DNA of 64,000 nt, from the NCBI GenBank assembly GCA_902618855.1, contig CACNCD010000002.1, positions 80,033 through 144,032 of the forward strand. Reading direction: 5' to 3'. The notes beneath the pieces were generated by a model, which saw nothing but the letters and a program-made list of their open reading frames with translations, was not told the DNA's origin and did not search any database. The position numbers and the translations under genes are program-made. Every line of letters starts with the position of its first letter. Positions within the stretch are counted from its first letter, which is position 1. The stretch is from an uncultured Pelagibacteraceae bacterium (GTDB lineage: Bacteria > Pseudomonadota > Alphaproteobacteria > Pelagibacterales > Pelagibacteraceae). Of the stretch, positions 10,094-18,007 are shown piece by piece.

Positions 10094-10691
10094 TAAATAT
10101 CCAGGGCCTTTGATTTTTAACTTTATTTTCGAAGGATTTTATTTTATCAGATTTTTCAAGAGATAAGGCAATGTCATCTAAACCCTCTAGTAAACATTTT
10201 TTTTTAAATGGGTCTATCTCAAATGAAATTTCGTTGTTTCCATATATAATTTTTTGATCTGCTAAGTTGACTGAAATCTCCTCTTTTCTATTTGAGTATT
10301 CTGATATTTCCTTAATTTTATCCTCATTTAAAACAATCGGTAAAATTCCATTTTTAAAACAGTTATTATAAAAAATATCAGCATAACTCGAACTAATAAT
10401 ACAAGTAATTCCAAAGTCTAATAGTGCCCAAGGTGCGTGTTCCCTAGAAGAACCACACCCAAAGTTTTTTCCTGTGATTAATATGTTGGAATTACAAAAT
10501 GGTTTTTTGTTTAAGATAAAGTCTGAAATTTCTTTTCCTTTTTCATCATATCTTAGTTCAAAAAAAAGATTTTTTCCTAAACCTGTTCTTTTAATCGTTT
10601 TTAAAAACTGTTTTGGTATAATCATATCTGTATCTATATTTACAATTGGTAAATATGTTGGGATACTTTTAAGAGAAATAAATTTTTGCAT
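10086..10691 (-). CDS. leuD: 3-isopropylmalate dehydratase small subunit
   Basis: A 201-residue protein that pairs with LeuC to isomerise 2-isopropylmalate to 3-isopropylmalate. The swivel-domain signature [15 protein letters not shown] and the loop [17 protein letters not shown] are clear. It ends with eight bases overlapping leuB, and starts directly at the leuC stop. Length is normal for bacterial LeuD. Confidence 0.97.
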   Translation of the reverse strand: MQKFISLKSIPTYLPIVNIDTDMIIPKQFLKTIKRTGLGKNLFFELRYDEKGKEISDFILNKKPFCNSNILITGKNFGCGSSREHAPWALLDFGITCIISSSYADIFYNNCFKNGILPIVLNEDKIKEISEYSNRKEEISVNLADQKIIYGNNEISFEIDPFKKKCLLEGLDDIALSLEKSDKIKSFENKVKNQRPWIFND

Positions 10692-12095
10692 TTAATTTTG
10701 ATACTTTCTAACGTCGTCTAAATTACCAGCTATCGCTGCAGCTGCAGCCATGCCTGGACTTACTAAATGTGTTCTACCGCCTCTGCCTTGTCTTCCTTCA
10801 AAATTTCTATTAGAAGTAGATGCACATCTTTCTTCAGGCTTTAATTTATCTGCATTCATTGCTAAACACATAGAACAACCAGGCTCTCTCCATTCAAAAC
10901 CTGATTTTATAAAAATTTTATCTAAACCCTCTTGCTCTGCTTGTTGCTTAACTAAACCTGACCCTGGGACTACCATTGCATGAACGTGAGAAGCTTTTTT
11001 TTTATTTTTTAATATTTTTGCAGCTTCTCTTAAATCTTCAATTCTTCCATTTGTACAACTTCCAATAAAAACTTTATCAATTTTAATGTCCTTTGCTAGC
11101 GTATCTGGCTTCAAACCCATATACTTTAAAGATCTTTCAATTGAACTTTTCTTATCAAGATCTTTTTCTGTATTTGGATTTGGTACCTTTCCTTCAATTG
11201 TTATAACATCTTGAGGAGAGGTGCCCCAAGTAACCATTGGAATAATTTCTTCTGCAGTTAGACTTACTTCTTTGTCAAAGTGAGAACCATTATCTGAATT
11301 TAAATTACTCCAAACTTCAACTGCTTTATCCCAAGTTTCGCCTTTAGGCGACATTGGTCTCCCTTTTAAATAATTAAATATTTTTTCATCTGGTTCTATT
11401 AACCCAGCTCGTGCTCCTCCTTCGATCGTCATATTACAAATAGTCATTCTTTGCTCTACACTTAAAGACCTAATCAAATCTCCCGCATATTCTATTACAC
11501 AACCTGTTCCACCAGCTGTACCTATTTTTCCAATGATTTGTAAAATAACATCTTTTGATGTTACTCCTAATGGAAGTTTTCCATTAACATTTATTCTAAA
11601 ATTTTTTGCTTTTTTCTGAACTAATGTTTGTGTTGCAAGAACATGTTCCACTTCTGAAGTTCCAATTCCAAAAGCTAGCGAACCGAATGCACCATGAGTG
11701 GCTGTATGACTATCTCCACAAACTATTACTGTTCCTGGTTGTGTAAATCCTTGCTCTGGACCTGTTACGTGTACTATTCCTTGCCTCTTATCATTCATTC
11801 CAAAAAGCTTTATTCCAAATTCCTTACAATTTGCCTCTAAAGTTTCTACTTGAATTTTAGATTCTTGATCAGATATTCCTTTTGATCTATCTGTAGTTGG
11901 TACATTGTGATCTGCTACGGCTAAAGTTAGAGATGGTTGTCTCACTTTTCTATTTGAGCTTCTTAAGCCCTCAAAAGCTTGTGGACTTGTTACCTCATGA
12001 ATTAAATGTCTATCAACAAATAATAATGCGGTACCGTCATCTTGTTCATGAACTAAATGATCATTCCAAATTTTATCGTAAAGTGTGTGCGGCAT
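10692..12095 (-). CDS. leuC: 3-isopropylmalate dehydratase large subunit
   Basis: A 467-residue aconitase-family protein binding a 4Fe-4S cluster. The cluster cysteines are visible in FIGSCTNGR and in [11 protein letters not shown]. Substrate and active-site stretches [14 protein letters not shown] and [16 protein letters not shown] are intact. It begins ten bases after rplS, so leucine synthesis follows directly on a translation operon. I see no leader peptide or attenuator in that ten-base gap, so any leucine-specific control would have to act elsewhere. Confidence 0.97.
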   Translation of the reverse strand: MPHTLYDKIWNDHLVHEQDDGTALLFVDRHLIHEVTSPQAFEGLRSSNRKVRQPSLTLAVADHNVPTTDRSKGISDQESKIQVETLEANCKEFGIKLFGMNDKRQGIVHVTGPEQGFTQPGTVIVCGDSHTATHGAFGSLAFGIGTSEVEHVLATQTLVQKKAKNFRINVNGKLPLGVTSKDVILQIIGKIGTAGGTGCVIEYAGDLIRSLSVEQRMTICNMTIEGGARAGLIEPDEKIFNYLKGRPMSPKGETWDKAVEVWSNLNSDNGSHFDKEVSLTAEEIIPMVTWGTSPQDVITIEGKVPNPNTEKDLDKKSSIERSLKYMGLKPDTLAKDIKIDKVFIGSCTNGRIEDLREAAKILKNKKKASHVHAMVVPGSGLVKQQAEQEGLDKIFIKSGFEWREPGCSMCLAMNADKLKPEERCASTSNRNFEGRQGRGGRTHLVSPGMAAAAAIAGNLDDVRKYQN

Positions 12096-12105
12096 TGAAA
12101 AAAAT

Positions 12106-12636
12106 TTATTTTTTTTCTTTTAAACTTTCTTCTTTATTTTCTGAAGTTTCCTCTTTAATTTTTTCTTGCTCATTCTCTTTTATATCATTTTTTACTTCAG
12201 TCTGCTGTAAATTTTCCTCAGTTGATGTTTCACTTTTAACATCAACTTCAATTCCTATATTTTTTCTAATTTTTTCAGCTATTCTTGCAGATTTTCCGGT
12301 TCTGTCTCTTAAATAATATAATTTAGCTCTTCTTACATCTCCAGATCTTATAACTTTTATTGAGTCAACTATAGGGCTGTACAAAGCAAAAGTTCGCTCA
12401 ACACCTTCACCAAAAGAAATCTTTCTAACTGTAAATGATGAATTAATATCTCGACTTTTCTTAGCGATACACACTCCCTCAAAATATTGAATTCTATCTC
12501 TTTTTCCTTCAGTTATTCTAACTCCTACTTTGATAATATCTCCTGGAAAAAATTGAGGCAGTTTTTTTTCAGCCTGAATTTTTTTAACATTTGATCTATT
12601 AATTTCTTCAATTGTTTTCATTATAGCGTTTATCAA
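12106..12636 (-). CDS. rplS: Ribosomal protein L19 with charged C-terminal tail
   Basis: The first 115 or so of 176 residues are L19, a 50S protein at the 30S interface. Motifs [43 protein letters not shown] and [11 protein letters not shown] are clear. About 55 further residues are almost wholly Glu, Lys, Ser and Asn, low in complexity and likely disordered. Typical L19 is about 115-130 residues, so this tail is extra, though charged tails on ribosomal proteins are seen in alphaproteobacteria. It lies one base after trmD. An upstream in-frame start codon was chosen by the ORF track; the conserved domain may begin at [10 protein letters not shown] instead. Confidence 0.95.
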   Translation of the reverse strand: MINAIMKTIEEINRSNVKKIQAEKKLPQFFPGDIIKVGVRITEGKRDRIQYFEGVCIAKKSRDINSSFTVRKISFGEGVERTFALYSPIVDSIKVIRSGDVRRAKLYYLRDRTGKSARIAEKIRKNIGIEVDVKSETSTEENLQQTEVKNDIKENEQEKIKEETSENKEESLKEKK

Positions 12637-12637
12637 T

Positions 12638-13324
12638 TTAGTTCTTTTTATATTTTTCCCATAAATCTGGTCTACGGACGCGTGTTATAGCCTCAGATTG
12701 AGACAAACGCCAGTCTTTAATTTTAGCATGATCTCCAGATAATAATACATCTGGAACAGCTTTTTTCTCCCAAATCTGTGGTTTAGTATACTGGGGATAT
12801 TCTAAAAGACCGTTTTCAAAGCTTTCATCTTCTTTCGATAGGTCATTTCCGAGTACTCCAGGTATCAATCTTAAAATAGAGTCGATTATCACAAAAGCAG
12901 CTGACTCACCCCCAGATAAAATAAAATCTCCAATGCTTATTTCCTCAATATTTCTTGTTGATAAAATTCTTTCGTCTACCCCCTCAAAATTTCCACATAT
13001 TAAATTAATTGATTTCTCTTTAGCAAGTTCTTTTGCAAATTTTTGGTCAAATTTTTTACCCTTTGGAGATAAATAAAAAATTCTACTTTTGTCTTTCAAA
13101 TTATTATCAATAGACTTTGCTAAAATATCTGCTTTTAAAAGCATTCCAGCTCCTCCACCAAAAGGTGCGTCATCAACCGTTTTGTGTTTGTCCTCAGCAG
13201 AATCTCTTATATTTACAACTTTTAAATTCCATTTTTTCTTTTCTAAAGCTTTTCCATAAAGTCCTTTTGATAATGGACCAGGGAAAGTTTCAGGGTAAAG
13301 AGTAAATACTTGTGCTTGCCACAT
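12638..13324 (-). CDS. trmD: tRNA (guanine-37-N1) methyltransferase
   Basis: A 228-residue SPOUT-class methyltransferase that makes m1G37 in tRNAs reading CNN/CGG-type codons, preventing frameshifts. The deep-knot AdoMet motifs are visible: [24 protein letters not shown] and [14 protein letters not shown]; the C-terminal [13 protein letters not shown] is also standard. Length is normal. It starts three bases after rpsP, leaving no room for rimM, which usually sits between these two genes. Confidence 0.97.
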   Translation of the reverse strand: MWQAQVFTLYPETFPGPLSKGLYGKALEKKKWNLKVVNIRDSAEDKHKTVDDAPFGGGAGMLLKADILAKSIDNNLKDKSRIFYLSPKGKKFDQKFAKELAKEKSINLICGNFEGVDERILSTRNIEEISIGDFILSGGESAAFVIIDSILRLIPGVLGNDLSKEDESFENGLLEYPQYTKPQIWEKKAVPDVLLSGDHAKIKDWRLSQSEAITRVRRPDLWEKYKKN

Positions 13325-13327
13325 AAA

Positions 13328-13744
13328 TTATTTTTTTTCTTCCTTAGGTGCTTCTGCTTTTTTAGCTTCTTCCTTAGGTGCTTCTGCTTTTTTAGCTTCT
13401 TCCTTAGGTGCTTCACCTGAAGCAGCTTTTTCATCTTTTTTCTTTCTATCCTTTTTAGGTATAGCTTTTTGTGGATTATTACCTTTAGCCGGCATTGGCA
13501 TTAATTGATTTTCTCCAAGAATTCTAGCAACTCTAATTGTTGGCTGCGCTCCTTGTCCTAACCAATATTTAATTCTATCTGTTTCTAAACCAACCCTTTC
13601 TTTTTTATCTTTTGGTAATAAAGGATTAAAAAAACCAAGTTTTTCAATAAATCTTCCATCTCTTGAAAATCTACTATCCGCAACAACTATTTTATATACT
13701 GGTCTCTTTTTTGTTCCACCCATTGATAATCTTAACTTTAACAT
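13328..13744 (-). CDS. rpsP: Ribosomal protein S16 with repetitive Ala/Lys/Glu/Pro tail
   Basis: The first 80 residues are S16 of the 30S body: [40 protein letters not shown] and [14 protein letters not shown] are clear. The remaining roughly 55 residues form a low-complexity tail built from a repeated [10 protein letters not shown] decapeptide, encoded by a 30-base tandem repeat. Extended S16 tails are known in alphaproteobacteria, but repeat number should vary between strains. It is the second cistron after ffh (13-base gap). Confidence 0.96.
   Translation of the reverse strand: MLKLRLSMGGTKKRPVYKIVVADSRFSRDGRFIEKLGFFNPLLPKDKKERVGLETDRIKYWLGQGAQPTIRVARILGENQLMPMPAKGNNPQKAIPKKDRKKKDEKAASGEAPKEEAKKAEAPKEEAKKAEAPKEEKK
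13340..13414 (-). repeat. 30-base tandem repeat inside rpsP
   Basis: Two identical 30-base units (13340-13369 and 13370-13399, plus-strand sequence ttccttaggtgcttctgctt...) are followed by a half unit to 13414. The period is a multiple of three, so each unit adds ten residues ([10 protein letters not shown]) to the S16 tail without breaking the frame. This is the most regular coding repeat I noticed in the window. Confidence 0.95.
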
Positions 13745-13757
13745 TTTTTACCTTTCA

Positions 13758-15116
13758 TTATTTTAATTGATTAAAAAGCTCTGGCGGTATTCCTTTGTCA
13801 GTCATACCTTTCAGATTTCCTTTTGACATCTTTTTCATCATTTCAGACATCATTTTAAATTGCTTAAGCAATTTATTGATAGTGGCTGCATCAGTTCCAG
13901 AGCCATTAGCAATTCTTTTTTTTCGAGATCCATTAATTATTTTTGGATCTTCTCTTTCTTTTTTAGTCATAGATAATATTATTGCTTCATTTTTTGTTAT
14001 AATTTTTTCATCAACTCCTGCAGCGTCCATTTGAGATTTAATTTTAGAAACACCAGGTAAAAAAGACATAACACCTTCTATTCCTCCCATTTTTTTCATT
14101 TGCCTTAGTTGAGTTAAATAATCTTCCATTGAAAATTGTCCTTTTTTTAAATTTTCCTCAGCTTTTTTAATATTTTCTTCTCCAAGATCCTGGGCTGCTT
14201 TTTCTACTAAAGAAACAACATCGCCCATACCTAAAATTCTGTTTGCAATACGATCTGGATGAAATACCTCAATATTATCTATTTTTTCTCCTACCCCTAA
14301 AAACTTTATCGGCACCTGTGATACATATTTCATGCTAACAGCTGCTCCGCCTCTCGCGTCACCATCCGCTCTAGTTAGAATTATTCCAGTTAAATTTACA
14401 GTATTTTTAAATTCTTTCGCTACTTCAGCGGCTACTTGACCGGTGAGAGAATCTGCTACAAGAAATGTTTCTGATGGTTTAATTATATTTTCTATTTGTT
14501 TTATTTCACTCATCATTTGAAGATCAATTTGTGTTCTGCCCGCTGTATCGAATAAAATTATTTCTGATCCATTTAAATTAGCAGCGCTCATTGCTCGTCT
14601 ACATATATCTGCAGGTAATTGTCCTTCAATGACTGGTAGTGTTAATATATTATTTTGTTCACCTAGAGATTTTAATTGTTCTTGTGCAGCTGGCCTATAA
14701 ACATCCAGGCTGACCATCATAATTTTTTTTTTTTTATTAATTTCTAAAAATTTAGCTAGTTTAGCTGTAGTAGTTGTTTTTCCTGAACCCTGAAGTCCCA
14801 CTAACATCATCGGAACTGGAGGAACAGCATTTAAGTTTATTTCTTCATTTTTTTCACCTAACAACTTAACTAGGGCGTCATAAACTATTTTGATGACCAT
14901 TTGGCCAGGTGAGGTAGATCTAATGATTTCTTGACCTAGCGCTTTTGGTTTAACATTCTCTATGAAATTTTTCGCAACATCTAGAGATACATCTGCTTCT
15001 AATAAGGCTTGTCTAATACCTCTCATACCTTCATCAACTTGCTTTTCATCAAGTGAAGGTGCTTTTTTTAGAGAAGAAAAAACTTCTTCAAATTTATTTG
15101 TCAAATTTTCAAACAT
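13758..15116 (-). CDS. ffh: Signal recognition particle protein Ffh
   Basis: A 452-residue SRP GTPase, the usual length (E. coli Ffh is 453). It has an N domain, a G domain with GLQGSGKTTTTAKLAKFL, DVYRPAAQEQL and DTAGRTQIDLQMM, TRADGDARGGAA, and a Met-rich M domain with MKKMGGIEGVMSFLPG and KMMSEMMKKMSKGNLKGM that binds SRP RNA and signal peptides. It co-translationally targets inner-membrane proteins to its receptor FtsY, which is encoded just across the divergent junction. It is the first gene of the long minus-strand run and is preceded by a structured leader. Confidence 0.98.
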   Translation of the reverse strand: MFENLTNKFEEVFSSLKKAPSLDEKQVDEGMRGIRQALLEADVSLDVAKNFIENVKPKALGQEIIRSTSPGQMVIKIVYDALVKLLGEKNEEINLNAVPPVPMMLVGLQGSGKTTTTAKLAKFLEINKKKKIMMVSLDVYRPAAQEQLKSLGEQNNILTLPVIEGQLPADICRRAMSAANLNGSEIILFDTAGRTQIDLQMMSEIKQIENIIKPSETFLVADSLTGQVAAEVAKEFKNTVNLTGIILTRADGDARGGAAVSMKYVSQVPIKFLGVGEKIDNIEVFHPDRIANRILGMGDVVSLVEKAAQDLGEENIKKAEENLKKGQFSMEDYLTQLRQMKKMGGIEGVMSFLPGVSKIKSQMDAAGVDEKIITKNEAIILSMTKKEREDPKIINGSRKKRIANGSGTDAATINKLLKQFKMMSEMMKKMSKGNLKGMTDKGIPPELFNQLK

Positions 15117-15227
15117 AATTTCATCCAGCAGCTATCGCACCAGTGGGCGAACCCTCGCTGACTGGTGTCGATCTCTTTGTTTCCAAAGACACCGCAAAAT
15201 GCTGTATTTGCGGAAATTGCGATAACC
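15117..15227 (-). ncRNA. Structured leader RNA upstream of ffh (candidate cis-regulator)
   Basis: Read on the minus strand, the 5' leader of ffh folds well by hand. A nine-base-pair closing helix joins GUUAUCGCA (15226-15218) to UGCGAUAGC (15139-15131). Inside it are a hairpin GCAAA/UUUGC, a hairpin GGUGUC-UUUG-GAAA-CAAA closing on GACACC with a GNRA loop, and CCAGU/ACUGG capped by GGG-UUCG-CCC. A competing helix is possible: CCAG-CAGC (15165-15157) with GCUGCUGG (15132-15125), which would break two of the first helices and cover bases 9-16 upstream of the ATG. It lacks the SRP RNA domain IV consensus, so it is not 4.5S RNA. The function is inferred. Confidence 0.6.
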
Positions 15228-15233
15228 TATAAT
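15228..15233. promoter_or_regulatory. Near-palindromic -10 box shared by ffh and dapF
   Basis: Plus strand reads CTATAATAG, containing a perfect TATAAT for dapF (start codon 43 bases downstream). The minus strand reads CTATTATAG, containing TATTAT toward ffh just before the structured leader. No strong -35 box is spaced correctly in either direction; a TTGACA toward ffh lies only 11-14 bases from the -10-like bases. Promoter calls are by eye. Confidence 0.5.
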
Positions 15234-15275
15234 AGAGGTTCAAAATGTCAATAAATAAGATAAATATAAAAATAT

Positions 15276-16094
15276 ATGGAATTTAAAGCTTTTAAAATGG
15301 ATGGTTTAGGTAATGATTTCGTTATCATTGATAGAAGAAAAAATCCAATTTCTATTGTTAAAGAAAAAATCGTTGAATTAGGAAAAAGAGACAATATTGG
15401 TTTTGACCAATTAATATTTCTTGATGAAATAAATCCTCAAGCTCCAAATGATATTCCCATTACAATATTTAATTCTGATGGTGAAGAAGTTGAGGCTTGC
15501 GGTAATGGAAGTAGATGCGTTGCAAAGCTTATATGTGATGAAAAAAAAATTGAACATACTGCAGTATTAGCTGGTGATAGAGTTTTAAAGGCTCAAAAAA
15601 TTTCTGAAAATAGTATTAGAATTGTAATGGGTGATCCTATTTTTAGCTGGCAAAAAATTCCTTTATCAAAAAATATAGATTGTAAAAATATAAACTTAAA
15701 AATTGGAAATGAAGAATTAAAAGATGGTTATGCACTAAATGTTGGAAATCCGCATATAGTTTTTTTTGTTGAGGATTGTTATAAATATAACCTAAAAAAA
15801 ATTGGACCATTAATTGAAAACCACGAGTTATTCCCAGAAAAAATAAATGTTACATTTGCTCAAATAAAAGATGGTAGTAACATTTGGGTAAATGTTTGGG
15901 AACGTGGAGCTGGACAAACTAAAGCATGTGGAACAGCTGCCTGTGCAACAGGTGTTGTTGCTTTTGAAAAAAAAATTGCTGGTAACAATAACAATATTCA
16001 TTTCAAAGAAGGTTTTTTAAATATTGAATATGATGGAATTATTTCTATGACAGGTCCAGTTTCAGATATTAAAGAAATTAAAATAAAATTATAA
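15276..16094 (+). CDS. dapF: Diaminopimelate epimerase
   Basis: A 272-residue cofactor-independent epimerase converting LL- to meso-diaminopimelate for peptidoglycan and lysine. The two catalytic cysteines are in EACGNGSRC and KACGTAACATG, and the N-terminal MDGLGNDFVIID is characteristic. Its stop shares bases with the ftsY start (TAATG). In many alphaproteobacteria a MiaB-like gene (mtaB) lies between dapF and ftsY; none is present here. Confidence 0.97.
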   Translation: MEFKAFKMDGLGNDFVIIDRRKNPISIVKEKIVELGKRDNIGFDQLIFLDEINPQAPNDIPITIFNSDGEEVEACGNGSRCVAKLICDEKKIEHTAVLAGDRVLKAQKISENSIRIVMGDPIFSWQKIPLSKNIDCKNINLKIGNEELKDGYALNVGNPHIVFFVEDCYKYNLKKIGPLIENHELFPEKINVTFAQIKDGSNIWVNVWERGAGQTKACGTAACATGVVAFEKKIAGNNNNIHFKEGFLNIEYDGIISMTGPVSDIKEIKIKL

Positions 16095-17011
16095 TGGGTA
16101 TTTTTGAGAAATTTAAATTGGGCTTTAAAAAAAGTGCTTCTACTTTTACTTCCGGACTTAAGGAAATAATTATAAAAAAAGAACTTGATGACAAAACACT
16201 AGATGAAATTGAGGAATTTTTGATACAATCTGATGTGGGTGTTATTGCATCAGAAGAAATTAAAAAAATAATTGCAGAAAAAAAAATTGATCCAAATAAA
16301 AATAAAGTTGATGAAGTTAATTTACTTCTAAAAAAATATATTGTTGATTTAATGTCTCCACTAGAAAAAAGCCAATTTTTTACAAATAAAACTGACTTAA
16401 ATGCAATTCTTGTTTCTGGTGTTAATGGAGTTGGAAAAACAACTACAATTGGAAAATTAGGAAAAATTTTAAAGTCTAATGGTAATAAAGTTATTTTTTC
16501 AGCATCTGATACTTTCAGAGCTGCAGCAATTGAGCAGTTAGAAAATTGGGCTAAAAAAATAGATGTAAGTATAATTAAATCCTCACAAGGTTCTGATCCT
16601 GCGTCTGTTGCATTTAAAGCTGTTGATGAAGCTATGAAAGATAAATTTACTCATGTTTTAATAGATACTGCAGGAAGATTACAAAATAAAAAAAATTTAA
16701 TGGAGGAATATAAAAAAATTGCAAATGTTACTAAGAAAATTGATCCAAATGCTCCTCATGAAGTATTATTAGTTTTAGATGCAACTTCTGGGCAAAATGT
16801 AATAAATCAAGTGGAGGAATTTAATAAAATAATTCCGATAACAGGTTTAATAATGACTAAACTTGACGGAACTGCAAAAGGTGGAATTTTAATAGCTGTG
16901 GCTAAAAAATATAAATTACCAATTGTTGCTTTGGGTCTGGGTGAAAAAGAGGATGATTTACAAATTTTTGAAGCAGAAAAATTTGCAGATGCTTTTATCA
17001 GTACAAACTAA
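16094..17011 (+). CDS. ftsY: SRP receptor FtsY
   Basis: The 305-residue SRP receptor GTPase has the NG core with almost no acidic A domain, which makes it compact. Motifs are GVNGVGKTTTIGKLGKIL, SDTFRAAAIEQLENW, DTAGRLQNKKNLMEE and TKLDGTAKGG. It docks Ffh-ribosome complexes at the membrane. ffh is encoded divergently 1 kb away behind a shared promoter region, so both partners of the targeting pathway may be expressed together. Its stop overlaps the convergent hydrolase by four bases. Confidence 0.97.
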   Translation: MGIFEKFKLGFKKSASTFTSGLKEIIIKKELDDKTLDEIEEFLIQSDVGVIASEEIKKIIAEKKIDPNKNKVDEVNLLLKKYIVDLMSPLEKSQFFTNKTDLNAILVSGVNGVGKTTTIGKLGKILKSNGNKVIFSASDTFRAAAIEQLENWAKKIDVSIIKSSQGSDPASVAFKAVDEAMKDKFTHVLIDTAGRLQNKKNLMEEYKKIANVTKKIDPNAPHEVLLVLDATSGQNVINQVEEFNKIIPITGLIMTKLDGTAKGGILIAVAKKYKLPIVALGLGEKEDDLQIFEAEKFADAFISTN

Positions 17012-17802
17012 CTTAACTGTTCTACAAAATTTTCAATAGAATTGATCAGATCTTGATTATACTCCATCATATGATCATCAAATTCGTTAAAATAACTATA
17101 TTTTGGTTTATTAGCATTTTCAAAAATAGTCTTTCCCATTGAAAATGGTACGATTTTGTCTTTTTTTCCATGCATTACCAAAACTGGAAAATTAATATTT
17201 TTAATTTTTTTTAAGTTTTCGTATTTATCTTTTAATAATAAATTTATTGGTAAAAATGGGTAATATTTTTTAGCTAATTTTGTCATTGATGTGAATGGTG
17301 ACTCTAATATTATTCCAGATAGTCTGAAGTTTTGACCCATATCTATGGCAATCGCAGTACCTAAAGATTCTCCATACAGAATTATATCTTCGTCCCTTAC
17401 TCCGTTTTGATTTAACCATTTTTTTGACTCATTGGCATCTTTATACAAGCCAAACTCGCTAGGTTTGCCAGCGTTACCACTAAATCCTCTATAGGCAACA
17501 ATAAGATAGTTTAGATCTAAATTTGAAATTTCGTTAAGTTTGTAAATTCTATTATCAAGTCTACCTGCATTTCCATGAAAGAAAAGCAAAGTTTTGAAGT
17601 TTTTATTTTTTTTATGATACCATCCAATCAAATCATTATCTGATTTTACATAAATTTTTTTAATTTTATGATTTAGGTCTTTTTCATTCAAATAATTATC
17701 AACTGAGGGATGATAAAGAAGTTTTCTTTGTAAGAAATAAATTGAGACAGCCGTAACAAAATAAATTACAAAAACTAGAATAAATATATAATTTAAATTC
17801 AT
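17008..17802 (-). CDS. Membrane-anchored alpha/beta hydrolase
   Basis: A 264-residue serine hydrolase of the BEM46/YfhR type. A hydrophobic N-terminal helix (residues 5-25) probably anchors it in the inner membrane. The fold motifs are LLFFHGNAGRLDNR, nucleophile elbow LYGESLGTAIA, acid residue in MHGKKDKIVPF and His in FDDHMME. The substrate is unknown; related proteins act on esters or thioesters. It is the last gene of the minus-strand group that includes the amidase and the TRAP transporter, 28 bases after the small membrane protein. Confidence 0.85.
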   Translation of the reverse strand: MNLNYIFILVFVIYFVTAVSIYFLQRKLLYHPSVDNYLNEKDLNHKIKKIYVKSDNDLIGWYHKKNKNFKTLLFFHGNAGRLDNRIYKLNEISNLDLNYLIVAYRGFSGNAGKPSEFGLYKDANESKKWLNQNGVRDEDIILYGESLGTAIAIDMGQNFRLSGIILESPFTSMTKLAKKYYPFLPINLLLKDKYENLKKIKNINFPVLVMHGKKDKIVPFSMGKTIFENANKPKYSYFNEFDDHMMEYNQDLINSIENFVEQLS

Positions 17803-17830
17803 TCTTTTTTTTCAGCTTAAAAATATTTAA

Positions 17831-18007
17831 TTACTTTTTATCAAAAAAAGTTTCATATATCATTAAAGTGATAGCTATTCCCATAATGATATAAACTGGA
17901 AGTACGTCTAGAAAAGTTATCATTGGAGACCTGGTTAATGTAGTTGCTAACCCTATCAAAAAGAAAAGGGAAAATGATATTCCAATTATTGAAATTAATT
18001 TATTCAT
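17831..18007 (-). CDS. Small membrane protein, 58 residues (not in the ORF track)
   Basis: The frame starts at ATG 18007, eight bases inside the end of the amidase, and stops at TAA 17831. The product begins MNKLISIIGISFSLFFLIGL and has a second hydrophobic stretch LPVYIIMGIAITLMIYE, so two transmembrane helices with a short loop. An overlapping start and a membrane-protein composition support a real gene. It falls below the 60-residue cut of the track. I do not recognise a family. Its place after dctP-dctQ-dctM-amidase suggests a role with the transporter, which is inference. Confidence 0.65.
   Translation of the reverse strand: MNKLISIIGISFSLFFLIGLATTLTRSPMITFLDVLPVYIIMGIAITLMIYETFFDKK

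Noticed and set aside
11897-12316. Plus-strand ORF of 139 residues
   Set aside because: It is antisense to leuC and the Lys/Glu-rich tail of rplS; composition is explained by those genes.
13243-13434. Minus-strand ORF with [10 protein letters not shown] repeats
   Set aside because: It is an alternate frame of the 30-base repeat in rpsP, so the repeated peptide is an artefact.
15117-15227. 4.5S SRP RNA gene next to ffh
   Set aside because: The domain IV consensus (GGAAGGAAGCAGCC-like internal loop and GGAA tetraloop context) is absent on both strands; the fold is multi-branched, not a long hairpin.
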